A DNA stretch of 6,667 nucleotides from Candidatus Mesolinea sp. (GTDB taxonomy: Bacteria; Chloroflexota; Anaerolineae; Anaerolineales; Anaerolineaceae), in NCBI GenBank assembly GCA_003445715.1, contig DMCS01000093.1, positions 21,431 to 28,097 on the forward strand. The letters run 5' to 3'. The notes under the pieces were generated by a model. It was not told where the DNA came from. It searched no databases and saw only the letters and a list, made by a program, of their open reading frames with translations. Positions 1 through 5,506 of the stretch are shown piece after piece. Numbering within the stretch: the stretch's first letter is position 1; each line of letters begins with the position of its first letter. The position numbers were made by a program, and so were the translations under genes.

Positions 1-77
1 GCGGTGAGCTCCAAGGTGACGGCGGCGCCTTGCATAAAGTCACCAAAAAAGCGTTGGAAAATCTGGATCCACTCCAC
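1..77 (-). CDS. Second amino acid ABC transporter permease (partial, N-terminus only)
   Basis: This is the first 25 codons of a reading frame that leaves the window at base 1. It opens with GTG at 77-75, one base after the ATPase stop codon, and a purine-rich AAGGAAAAGGG lies just upstream as the likely ribosome site. The visible peptide begins (V/M)EWIQIFQRFFGDFMQGAAVT. It matches the N-terminal pattern of HisM/GlnP-type permeases, and of the permease at 863-1507, in the shared arrangement RFF..(F/I).QG.A.TL..T that leads into the first membrane helix. The family role is to form, with the other permease, the channel through the cytoplasmic membrane for a polar amino acid. One-base spacing implies translational coupling to the ATPase gene. 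Family identity rests on only 25 residues plus operon position, so a truncated or degraded copy cannot be excluded. Confidence 0.75.
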   Translation of the reverse strand, partial: MEWIQIFQRFFGDFMQGAAVTLELT

Positions 78-78
78 T

Positions 79-843
79 TTAGGTGCCCTTTTCCTTTTTA
101 CCGTAAAGCTCAGTTATCTTCCAGAGAAATTCGCGCGTACGTTCAAACTGAGGGTGATAAAAAAGTTCATCCGGGGTGCCCTCTTCAACGATATGCCCTT
201 TTTCCATAAAAATGATGCGATCTGCCACCTCACGGGCAAAGCCCATCTCGTGGGTGACAACAATCATGGTCATGCCCTCAAGAGAAAGTTTGCGCATCAC
301 CTCGAGCACCTCACCGATCAACTCTGGGTCAAGTGCTGAAGTCGGCTCATCAAAGAGCATAATGCGCGGATCCATCGCCAGTGCCCGCGCAATTCCAACG
401 CGCTGCTGCTGGCCGCCGGAGAGCTGACCGGGGTAGTGATCTGCCTGCTCTGTCAAGCCCACGCGTGCCAGTTCCTCGCGCGCTTTGGCTTCGGCTGCCT
501 CTTTGGACATGTGCTTGACGTGAACAAGACCTAATTTGACGTTTTCCAGCGCGGTTAGGTGGTTGAAGAGCAAGAAGTTCTGGAAAACCATGCCAATATG
601 CTGCCGGACTTGGTCTTCATCTACACCTTTAGCGGTAATTTCTTGATCGTCCAACCAAATTTGACCACTATCTGGTTTAGTTAATAGATTCAGGCAGCGC
701 AAGAGAGTGCTTTTGCCGGTGCCACTGGGGCCGATGATGACGATCGTATCGCCCTCATTGACGGTCAGGTTAAGGTTTTCGAAGACGGTTTGCTCACCGT
801 AGCGTTTGGTGAGATTCTTGACGGTAAGAATAGGATTTGGCAT
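79..843 (-). CDS. Polar amino acid ABC transporter ATP-binding protein (GlnQ/HisP type)
   Basis: This is a complete 254-residue ABC ATPase that energises uptake of a polar amino acid from the inner face of the membrane. All diagnostic motifs are present in order: Walker A GPSGTGKST at 38-46, Q-loop Gln88, signature LSGGQQQR at 141-148, Walker B IMLFDEP at 161-167 with catalytic Glu166, D-loop SALD at 169-172 and the switch His198. Length and the pattern TMIVVTHEMGFAREVADR are typical of the GlnQ/HisP/ArtP subfamily. The ATG at 843-841 has a GGAG nine bases upstream. The gene starts 19 bases after the permease stop and is followed one base later by a second permease, so it is cotranscribed. 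No key residue is missing. The substrate (glutamine, glutamate, arginine, histidine or cystine) cannot be told from the ATPase, so no symbol is given. Confidence 0.97.
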   Translation of the reverse strand: MPNPILTVKNLTKRYGEQTVFENLNLTVNEGDTIVIIGPSGTGKSTLLRCLNLLTKPDSGQIWLDDQEITAKGVDEDQVRQHIGMVFQNFLLFNHLTALENVKLGLVHVKHMSKEAAEAKAREELARVGLTEQADHYPGQLSGGQQQRVGIARALAMDPRIMLFDEPTSALDPELIGEVLEVMRKLSLEGMTMIVVTHEMGFAREVADRIIFMEKGHIVEEGTPDELFYHPQFERTREFLWKITELYGKKEKGT

Positions 844-862
844 GCGGCAAGGCTCCAGAAAC

Positions 863-1507
863 TTATGGGTTACTCGGGATAGCTAAGCTACGTTCTGCCC
901 TGGCTAACAAACGGTTGGTGACAAAGACCAGAGCAAAGTAAATGAGGGCAGCGGTTGTGTAGGCTAAAAAAGGCTGCTGGGTGCTGGCGCTAATCAATTG
1001 TGCTCGGCGCAGAATTTCTGGCACGCCGATGGCATAGACAAGCGAGGAGTCTTTAATCACGATGGCAGCTTCATTAGACCAGCCAGGGATGGCGACCCGA
1101 ATCATCTGAGGGAAGATCACGGTCCGAATGGCTTGAACCTTGCTCAAGCCGATAGCCCGCGCCGCCATCATTTGACCGGCGCTGACGGAAAGAATGGCTC
1201 CGCGGAAGATTTCCAGCTGGTAAGCACTGCTGATAATGCCGAGCGAGATCGAACCAGCCCAGAAAGGGGTCAGGTTGATCGCTCCGGACATAACGAAGTA
1301 AAGGATAAACAACAACACAATCGGCGGAATACCCCGCATGATTGTGCTATAGATGCTGAAAAAGCGATTAGCCAGTTTGCCGGCATAAACCGCCAAGAAA
1401 GCGAAAAGCAATCCAAGGATCAACCCGGAAGGCAGGGCGACCAGGGTTACACCTAACGTGTATGCAGTTCCTTGGGCAATATACTGAAAAAATCTACCAA
1501 TATCCAA
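863..1507 (-). CDS. Polar amino acid ABC transporter permease (HisM/GlnP type)
   Basis: This 214-residue inner-membrane permease belongs to the binding-protein-dependent transport family (BPD_transp_1, His/Glu/Gln subfamily). Hydrophobic segments are visible near residues 17-41, 58-76, 84-97, 147-161 and 182-199. The MRGIPP motif at 57-62 and the EAA loop from Gly111 (GQMMAARAIGLS) through PQMIR and KDSSLVYAIG, which docks the ATPase, are well conserved. The start is TTG at 1507-1505: a GGAAGG ribosome site ends nine bases before it, and the ATG at 1527-1525 is in another frame and overlaps that site. The gene lies between the binding-protein gene, 86 bases upstream across a strong hairpin, and the ATPase gene 19 bases downstream. 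The weak start codon may limit its output relative to the binding protein. Length is usual for the family. Confidence 0.95.
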   Translation of the reverse strand: MDIGRFFQYIAQGTAYTLGVTLVALPSGLILGLLFAFLAVYAGKLANRFFSIYSTIMRGIPPIVLLFILYFVMSGAINLTPFWAGSISLGIISSAYQLEIFRGAILSVSAGQMMAARAIGLSKVQAIRTVIFPQMIRVAIPGWSNEAAIVIKDSSLVYAIGVPEILRRAQLISASTQQPFLAYTTAALIYFALVFVTNRLLARAERSLAIPSNP

Positions 1508-1545
1508 AGGCGGCAGCCTTCCTTCATGCTTTCTGTGCCAAGCTG

Positions 1546-1583
1546 AGAGAATGACCGCCCTAAGCCTTAGGCAGTCATTCTCT
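1546..1583 (-). promoter_or_regulatory. Intercistronic stem-loop between binding-protein and permease genes
   Basis: Two ten-base arms, AGAGAATGAC at 1546-1555 and GTCATTCTCT at 1574-1583, are perfect inverted copies. Between them a second near-palindrome, CCTAAG and CTTAGG separated by one base, can extend the stem after a small internal mismatch. In the transcript the structure begins about 11 bases after the binding-protein stop codon and ends about 38 bases before the permease TTG. No T tract follows it in the direction of transcription, so it does not look like a full intrinsic terminator. In comparable transport operons such as malE-malF, structures here block 3' exonucleases or end part of the transcripts, raising binding-protein levels. 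That role is inferred here. Confidence 0.7.
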
Positions 1584-1593
1584 TGTTATGAGG

Positions 1594-2388
1594 TTACTCG
1601 CTAAAATACTTCAATGCCAACTGATCAATGAAGCCTTCATCTTGTAGCTGCTTGATAATTTTGTTGACCTCATCGCGCAAGGCTTGGTCGCCTTCTGGTA
1701 TGACGATATTGAGCGGGCCGGTATAGAGCTGAGCCTCGTAGACGATCTTGAAGCCGCCAAACTGCTGAATCAGGGCTTGCGCAGGGACCGAATCGGCAAC
1801 CAGAACATCGATGCGGCCGGCTTGCAGGTCTAGGGCAGCTTGATCAACGCGCTCATAACGCGAAAGCTTGCTTTCGGGCATCAAGCCAGTCTCAATCAGC
1901 TCTGTGGTTACCCAATCATCCTGCACCGTGCCAGATTGCACGCCAATCTTATATTGGACGATATCAGCAGGCTCAGTAATAGTGCCGGTAAAGCTTTCCG
2001 AAACCAGAAAAGCATCCTCAGAGGTGTAATAGGGGTCAGAAAAATCGACCTGCTGATCGCGCTCTTCAGAATAGTTGAAGCAGGATATGGACATATCGAT
2101 TTTGCCTTCCTGCACGGCTGCGATGAGGCTGTCGAAGGGCATATCGACCCATTCTAAATCGACGCCCATGCGCTTGGCAATTTCAGCCATTAGCTCAATA
2201 TCAAAGCCGGTAAAATTGCCGACTTCATCCACATATTCATACGGTGGGTAATCTGCAGAAGTGCCAACAACCACCTTGCCAGCCTGTTTGATTTTGTCCA
2301 GAGTGGAGGTAGGTGCTTGCTCAGCACAGCCGGCGAGTAAACCAGCAACGACGATTAAAACAGACAGGAAAATCCAAGTTTTCTTCAT
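1594..2388 (-). CDS. Amino acid ABC transporter solute-binding lipoprotein (SBP_bac_3)
   Basis: This 264-residue extracytoplasmic receptor delivers a polar amino acid to the permeases. Residues 1-20 form a lipoprotein signal peptide with Lys2 and Lys3, a hydrophobic core and lipobox LAGC, so Cys21 should be lipidated and anchor it to the membrane. The mature part has family 3 signatures: VVVGTSADYPPYEY at 39-52, FTGFDIELMAEIAKRMG at 59-75, SEERDQQVDFSDPYY at 107-121 and a second lobe with DVLVADSVPA near 194-203. Arg110 and Asp199 sit where this family usually binds the ligand carboxylate and amino groups. Cys103 lies in the segment before Arg110, where relatives often have a small residue or Thr. 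The ATG has a strong AAGGAGGA five to six bases upstream, and a TATAAT promoter lies about 50 bases upstream. Specificity cannot be read from the sequence. Confidence 0.96.
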   Translation of the reverse strand: MKKTWIFLSVLIVVAGLLAGCAEQAPTSTLDKIKQAGKVVVGTSADYPPYEYVDEVGNFTGFDIELMAEIAKRMGVDLEWVDMPFDSLIAAVQEGKIDMSISCFNYSEERDQQVDFSDPYYTSEDAFLVSESFTGTITEPADIVQYKIGVQSGTVQDDWVTTELIETGLMPESKLSRYERVDQAALDLQAGRIDVLVADSVPAQALIQQFGGFKIVYEAQLYTGPLNIVIPEGDQALRDEVNKIIKQLQDEGFIDQLALKYFSE

Positions 2389-2436
2389 GTAAATCCTCCT
2401 TGTTATTTTAAGGAACGGTAGAAAACGGCTACTTTC

Positions 2437-2464
2437 ATTATAAACGGAATTTGTACAATGTCTG
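2437..2464 (-). promoter_or_regulatory. Promoter of the amino acid ABC operon
   Basis: On the minus strand a perfect TATAAT lies at 2442-2437. With a 16-base spacer, CAGACA at 2464-2459 matches four of six positions of TTGACA. Transcription would start near 2430, giving a leader of about 42 bases ending in the strong ribosome site of the binding-protein gene. Three copies of CCGTT (2447-2443, 2428-2424 and 2418-2414) surround the -10 box and predicted start and might be an operator, which is speculative. Confidence 0.6.
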
Positions 2465-2490
2465 ATGATTTGCTGTTATTTCGTCAAGAT

Positions 2491-2703
2491 TTACGGACCA
2501 GTGGAATCCAGATCGCTGGATTGCCGGCGCAGGAAGGCAAAATATGCCTGCAATTCCTCTTCGTCTAGCAATGCGCGCAGTTCCTCGAGAGAAATACCCA
2601 TCATCTCCAGCGTGAGGAAATCCAGCTGAGTCAGTTTTTCGTACTGCTTTTGAGGATTGGCATTAAGAGAATCCTGTGAACTATCTGATGTATTAGCGTC
2701 CAT
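2491..2703 (-). CDS. Small acidic hypothetical protein
   Basis: This 70-residue frame is not a family I recognise. It has an ATG at 2703 with GGGAG about six bases upstream and a plausible -10 box (TACAAT at 2744-2739), which together favour a real gene. Residues 1-22 are polar and rich in Ser, Asp, Asn and Gln, probably disordered. Residues 23-62 look like two short helices, LTQLDFLTLEMMGI and SLEELRALLDEEELQAYFAFLRRQ, the second amphipathic with an acidic face. There is no Cys, no membrane segment and no signal peptide, so it should be cytosolic. It lies 102 bases upstream of the ABC operon on the same strand, but that operon has its own promoter in the gap. It is divergent from the membrane protein at 2881. 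It could be a small regulator or adaptor; there is no evidence for a specific function. Confidence 0.62.
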   Translation of the reverse strand: MDANTSDSSQDSLNANPQKQYEKLTQLDFLTLEMMGISLEELRALLDEEELQAYFAFLRRQSSDLDSTGP

Positions 2704-2738
2704 GCTGCTCCCGAGTTTTTGTGCTGCGTATCAGTGTC

Positions 2739-2765
2739 ATTGTACCAAAATTGGCGGGCGGGCAA
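2739..2765 (-). promoter_or_regulatory. Candidate promoter of the small acidic protein
   Basis: The minus strand carries TACAAT at 2744-2739 (five of six matches to TATAAT) and TTGCCC at 2765-2760, separated by 15 bases, which is shorter than the usual 17. The predicted start would be near 2732, about 30 bases before the ATG. The short spacer keeps confidence low. Confidence 0.35.
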
Positions 2766-2821
2766 TTCTTAATGTATGCTATTAAAGCTGTCACATGCTT
2801 CTTATCTGCTTAAAATAAGGT

Positions 2822-2849
2822 TAGGTTTCATCTAAAATGAACCTATAGA
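2822..2849 (+). promoter_or_regulatory. Imperfect inverted repeat and weak promoter before the two-helix membrane protein
   Basis: TAGGTTTCAT at 2822-2831 and ATGAACCTA at 2837-2845 form an inverted repeat with one extra T in the left arm. Weak -10 candidates overlap it: TAAAAT at 2833-2838, and TATAGA at 2844-2849 with TTAGGT 17 bases upstream. An inverted repeat over a promoter is the usual layout of a dimeric repressor site, but it could be chance in AT-rich DNA. The ribosome site AGGAAG at 2870-2875 lies five bases before the ATG at 2881. Confidence 0.3.
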
Positions 2850-2880
2850 GTAATGTTCAAATTTCAAAAAGGAAGACCCT

Positions 2881-3330
2881 ATGAAAAATAAATGGATTTG
2901 GATCACCCTAATGGTGATTGTGATTTTCGGCTTGATAGCCGGAGCAGGCGCATTAGGCTATCAGGTTGGCTTGCGCAGTGCTAACGCACTTGCCTCTCAG
3001 ACAGACGAGGAGAGAGCCTTGCCTCGTCAGTTGATGCCATGGCTGCGCAACGCACCCGACGGTGGGATTATCCGCCGACCAACGGGCTTTATCGGCTACT
3101 TTTTCCTCTTTCCCTTAGGTTTGCTACTCAGGTTAGCTATCTTAGTGCTCGTGGTCTGGCTGGTCGTGAAGGTGGCTAAGGCTGCCTGGAATAGCGGCAA
3201 TCACAAGCCGCAGCCAACCGAAGCCGTGATTACCCAGATGCCGGAGAAAACACCCGAAGCAACGGTGATCGCCGCACCTCCCGAAGAGACCGCTCCGCCC
3301 AGCGAAGCACCCCAGGGCGGCGAAAAGTAA
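2881..3330 (+). CDS. Two-helix membrane protein with Pro/Glu/Ala/Thr-rich tail, unknown function
   Basis: This 149-residue protein was not recognised as a named family. The ATG follows AGGAAG at a five-base spacing. A helix at about residues 5-27 (basic start MKNKWIW, Gly/Ala-rich end) is probably an uncleaved signal anchor. A polar stretch at 28-68 contains LPRQLMPWLRNAPDGG. A long hydrophobic stretch at 69-98 (GFIGYFFLFPLGLLLRLAILVLVVWLVV) forms a second membrane segment with Arg84 inside it. The tail 104-149 is rich in Pro, Glu, Ala and Thr and should be disordered. The Lys/Arg pattern suggests both ends lie in the cytoplasm and the middle outside. It is divergent from the small acidic protein, and a terminator follows about 30 bases after the stop, so it appears to be a single-gene transcript. 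A role in membrane or envelope organisation would be a guess. Confidence 0.75.
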   Translation: MKNKWIWITLMVIVIFGLIAGAGALGYQVGLRSANALASQTDEERALPRQLMPWLRNAPDGGIIRRPTGFIGYFFLFPLGLLLRLAILVLVVWLVVKVAKAAWNSGNHKPQPTEAVITQMPEKTPEATVIAAPPEETAPPSEAPQGGEK

Positions 3331-3359
3331 CGCATCCCCCTCTTCTCTATAACGAACCA

Positions 3360-3392
3360 AACTTGTCCCCATCCCCTGGGGGCAGGTTCTTT
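3360..3392 (+). terminator. Intrinsic-terminator-like stem-loop after the two-helix membrane protein
   Basis: ACTTGTCCCC at 3361-3370 pairs with GGGGGCAGGT at 3378-3387 around a seven-base loop, with two G-U pairs and one further A-T pair at the base. The stem is followed by TTCTTT. It lies 29 bases after the stop codon, where a terminator is expected. The short, interrupted T tract makes efficiency uncertain. Confidence 0.6.
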
Positions 3393-3430
3393 AACGCCAG
3401 CAGAGCGCCGCGTAAGCTTTGCTGAGCAAG

Positions 3431-3436
3431 TATAAT
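3431..3436 (+). promoter_or_regulatory. -10 box for a probably leaderless mRNA
   Basis: A perfect TATAAT ends six bases before the ATG at 3443, so transcription should begin at or within a base or two of the start codon. No good -35 element is visible 16-18 bases upstream, and no Shine-Dalgarno sequence lies between the box and the ATG. Confidence 0.55.
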
Positions 3437-3442
3437 TTCAGC

Positions 3443-4663
3443 ATGGATATTGGCATTATCGGAGCAGGTGCCTCCGGCATTTTCGCCGCCCTCACTGCTG
3501 CCCGAAGCGGAGCGCACGTTACCCTCTTTGACCATAACGCCGAAATCGGCAAGAAGCTGCTCGTGACCGGCAGCGGACGCTGTAACCTGACCAACGCTGC
3601 CCTCTCCCCAGAAAAATACTCCTGCGCCGACCAAAGCTGGATGCAAGCTTTCTTGCAAGCCTTTCCGCTCCAGGCGCTCTTGGCAGAGCTGGACGCGCTC
3701 GGCATCCCCACGCACCATAGCGACGACGGCTGGTACTACCCGCTCTCCGACTCAGCCCACTCGGTCGTGGATATCCTCCGCCAGGCGCTCCTCGCACGCG
3801 GTGTGGAGCTGCGCCTCTCCACCCAAGTTGTGGACTATTGGCAGCAGGGCAGGGGCTTTGTGGTGCGCTTCCCCTCGGGGGAGCCTGCCCGCACGCAAAG
3901 CTTCGACCGGCTGGTGGTAGCAGCCGGCGGCAAGGCTTACCCGGCGCTCGGCTCGCGCGGGGAGCTGTTCCCAACCCTGGCGCGCCTTGGGCATACGGTG
4001 GTGCCGCTCGTGCCGGCTTTGGGGCCGCTCACGCTCTCGCTCGGCGCTTGGAAGGCGCTGCAAGGGTTACGCTTTGATGTAAAGACCGGCATCTGGGCTG
4101 GGGACGAGCTTTTGGGGGAGAGCTTTGGCAACCTCATCTTCACAGCTTGGGGAATGAACGGACCGGGCGTGATGAACCTCTCACACCTCGCTGCCCGGCA
4201 GCCTGGGGAGAAGCTCAGCCTGAGCTTGGATTTTGGCGCTGTTTTTGGGCAAGAATGGGAGCGGCGCTTGGCAAAGGATAACCCAACGGCGCTGAAAGCG
4301 GTGCTGGAAGCCTTCTTCCCGCCTAAAGCAGCAGAGTTCTTCCTCGCGCAAGCGCGTATCCCGCCCGAGGCGCGTATGCGGGAGCTTTCGCGCGCGCAGG
4401 CGCAGCAGCTGAGCAGCATCCTACGCGAAGCGCGCCTGCCCATCACGGGCACCAAGGGCTTTGGACAGAGCCAGGTAAGCGCCGGCGGTGTGCCCGTGGG
4501 GGAGGTGGACGCGCGCACGTGCCAATCCCGCCTGGTTCCAGGACTCTATTTGGTGGGGGAGACGCTGGACGTAGTCGGTCCTTGCGGTGGGTTTAACCTA
4601 CACTTTGCCTTCGGCTCGGGGTGCTTAGCAGGAAGGCACTTAGCTAGCCTCTCTGCCGGATGA
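3443..4663 (+). CDS. HI0933/YhiN-family NAD(P)/FAD-dependent oxidoreductase
   Basis: This is a 406-residue cytosolic flavoprotein of the HI0933-like family, which contains E. coli YhiN and proteins annotated BaiN or aminoacetone-oxidase-like; the reaction is unknown for most members. Visible motifs are the FAD dinucleotide-binding GAGASG at 7-12, Asp30 ending the second strand where Glu is usual, the family signature TGSGRCNLTN at 42-51, DDGWYYPLSD near 94-103, VVAAGG at 158-163, and the C-terminal FAD segment from VSAGGV (345-350) through GETLDVVGPCGGFNLHFAFGSG (372-393). Length is normal. I chose the ATG at 3443: the in-frame TTG at 3419 lies upstream of the TATAAT box and has no ribosome site, and the N-terminus then begins directly with the nucleotide-binding strand. 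The middle of the gene is visibly richer in GC than its neighbours (about 75% at 3901-3960). It appears to be transcribed alone. Confidence 0.95.
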   Translation: MDIGIIGAGASGIFAALTAARSGAHVTLFDHNAEIGKKLLVTGSGRCNLTNAALSPEKYSCADQSWMQAFLQAFPLQALLAELDALGIPTHHSDDGWYYPLSDSAHSVVDILRQALLARGVELRLSTQVVDYWQQGRGFVVRFPSGEPARTQSFDRLVVAAGGKAYPALGSRGELFPTLARLGHTVVPLVPALGPLTLSLGAWKALQGLRFDVKTGIWAGDELLGESFGNLIFTAWGMNGPGVMNLSHLAARQPGEKLSLSLDFGAVFGQEWERRLAKDNPTALKAVLEAFFPPKAAEFFLAQARIPPEARMRELSRAQAQQLSSILREARLPITGTKGFGQSQVSAGGVPVGEVDARTCQSRLVPGLYLVGETLDVVGPCGGFNLHFAFGSGCLAGRHLASLSAG

Positions 4664-4686
4664 GAACGCTTGTCCGTCCAGATCTG

Positions 4687-4711
4687 TAGGATTTCTCCTA
4701 GGCATAGTGCC
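4687..4711 (+). other. Two small abutting hairpins after the flavoprotein gene
   Basis: TAGGA (4687-4691) pairs with TCCTA (4696-4700) around TTTC, and immediately next GGCA (4701-4704) pairs with TGCC (4708-4711) around TAG. They could stack on one another in RNA. They lie 23 bases after the stop codon and no T tract follows, so a terminator role is only possible. Such short stems also occur by chance. Confidence 0.25.
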
Positions 4712-4754
4712 CGAAAGGTAGAGCGCCCGCAGGGAAAAGTATTTGGCTGGGATG

Positions 4755-4760
4755 TATAAT
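4755..4760 (+). promoter_or_regulatory. -10 box of the cytidylate-kinase-like gene
   Basis: A perfect TATAAT preceded directly by TG lies 38 bases before the ATG at 4799. No clear -35 element is seen 16-18 bases upstream. The predicted start near 4767 gives a leader of about 32 bases ending in the strong ribosome site AAGGAGGA at 4787-4794. Confidence 0.5.
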
Positions 4761-4798
4761 CAAAGCAAACAAACCCAACTCACAAAAAGGAGGACACG

Positions 4799-5434
4799 AT
4801 GAGCATTATCACCATATCCCGCCAATCTGGCTGCGAAGCAAACGAGGTCGCCCGCATCCTGTGCCAAAAGCTCAACTATCAGCTGCTCAATAAGGAGTTG
4901 ATGATCGACCTGGCAGAAGAATTGCAGCAAGAGCCCTCGCAAGCAGAAGAAACCCCCACTGTTCCTAAAGCGGCGGCTTGGCTGGAGCGCGTGCTGAACC
5001 CCTTTTACAACCCCAATGACCCGCGTTACGTTGCCCAGAAGGAAATCTCCTTCGCATCCGGTCAACCGCTTACCATCCGGCAAGTGCGCGAGCTTATCCA
5101 AGCGGCTTATGCGCGGGGCAATATCGTCATCGTCGGGCGCGGCAGCCAAGTGATCCTGGCAGGCAAACCAGATGTGCTGCACGTGCGCTTGATTGGCTCG
5201 CCCGAAAAACGCATCCAAATGTGGCAGAAACGCGAGTCTCTCTCTTACGACGAAGCAAAAAAACGGATGGAAAGACGTGACCGCGCGCATGTGGATTTCG
5301 TCAAAAACTATTTTGATGCTGATATCACCCGGCAAGAGTGGTATGACCTAATTATCAGCATTGACCATTTTACAAAAGATGCCATCGCGGAATTGATCTT
5401 GCAAGCATTGCCGCGCATGACTTTTTCTTCCTGA
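4799..5434 (+). CDS. Cytidylate-kinase-like family protein with degenerate P-loop
   Basis: This 211-residue protein resembles the cytidylate-kinase-like family (Cytidylate_kin2), cytosolic P-loop proteins that usually lack a proven substrate. The N-terminus MSIITISRQSG has the expected strand and SRQ motif, but the next residues are GCEANEVA where relatives carry a glycine-rich GSGG-type loop. Further family features follow: IVIVGRGSQVIL at 109-120, PDVLHVRLIGSPEKRI at 124-139, RESLSYDEAKKRMERRDR at 145-162 (lid-like, rich in Arg and Lys) and YFDADITRQEWYDLIIS near 171-187. Residues 43-57 (EEL.QEPSQAEETPTVP) are a low-complexity insert. The ATG is set by AAGGAGGA four bases upstream. It has its own promoter and lies 135 bases after the flavoprotein gene. 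Whether it binds or transfers phosphate is doubtful given the altered loop. Confidence 0.85.
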   Translation: MSIITISRQSGCEANEVARILCQKLNYQLLNKELMIDLAEELQQEPSQAEETPTVPKAAAWLERVLNPFYNPNDPRYVAQKEISFASGQPLTIRQVRELIQAAYARGNIVIVGRGSQVILAGKPDVLHVRLIGSPEKRIQMWQKRESLSYDEAKKRMERRDRAHVDFVKNYFDADITRQEWYDLIISIDHFTKDAIAELILQALPRMTFSS

Positions 5435-5506
5435 GGTCACACCCCGTGCCCAATCGTTGAATTGTTAATTCGCGGTTAAATCCCTAAAACTATTCTAAGG
5501 CTATTT

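Noticed and set aside
4..339. A plus-strand frame over the end of the ATPase gene and the second permease start
   Set aside because: It is antisense to the ATPase Walker B and H-loop region, and no coding features support it.
998..1456. A 152-codon plus-strand frame opposite the permease
   Set aside because: It is antisense to conserved permease motifs, and its protein is highly polar with no family resemblance.
2389..2430. Possible riboswitch or leader peptide before the binding-protein gene
   Set aside because: The predicted leader is only about 42 bases, too short for a known amino acid riboswitch or T-box, and no small frame is present.
3419..3442. Upstream in-frame TTG as the start of the flavoprotein gene
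   Set aside because: It has no ribosome site, it would put the TATAAT box inside the gene, and it adds eight residues before the nucleotide-binding strand that family members normally begin with.
3519..4518. Several open frames of 79-193 codons on both strands within the flavoprotein gene
   Set aside because: They are Arg-, Ala- and Pro-rich translations caused by high GC, where stop codons are rare, and all overlap the well-supported flavoprotein.
4760..5335. A 191-codon minus-strand open frame opposite the cytidylate-kinase-like gene
   Set aside because: It lies almost wholly within a gene with clear family motifs and a strong ribosome site, and its own protein shows no recognisable domain.
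5459..5471. Short palindrome GAATT-GTT-AATTC after the kinase-like gene as a terminator
   Set aside because: The five-base AT-rich stem has no T tract and would be too weak; chance is the simpler explanation.
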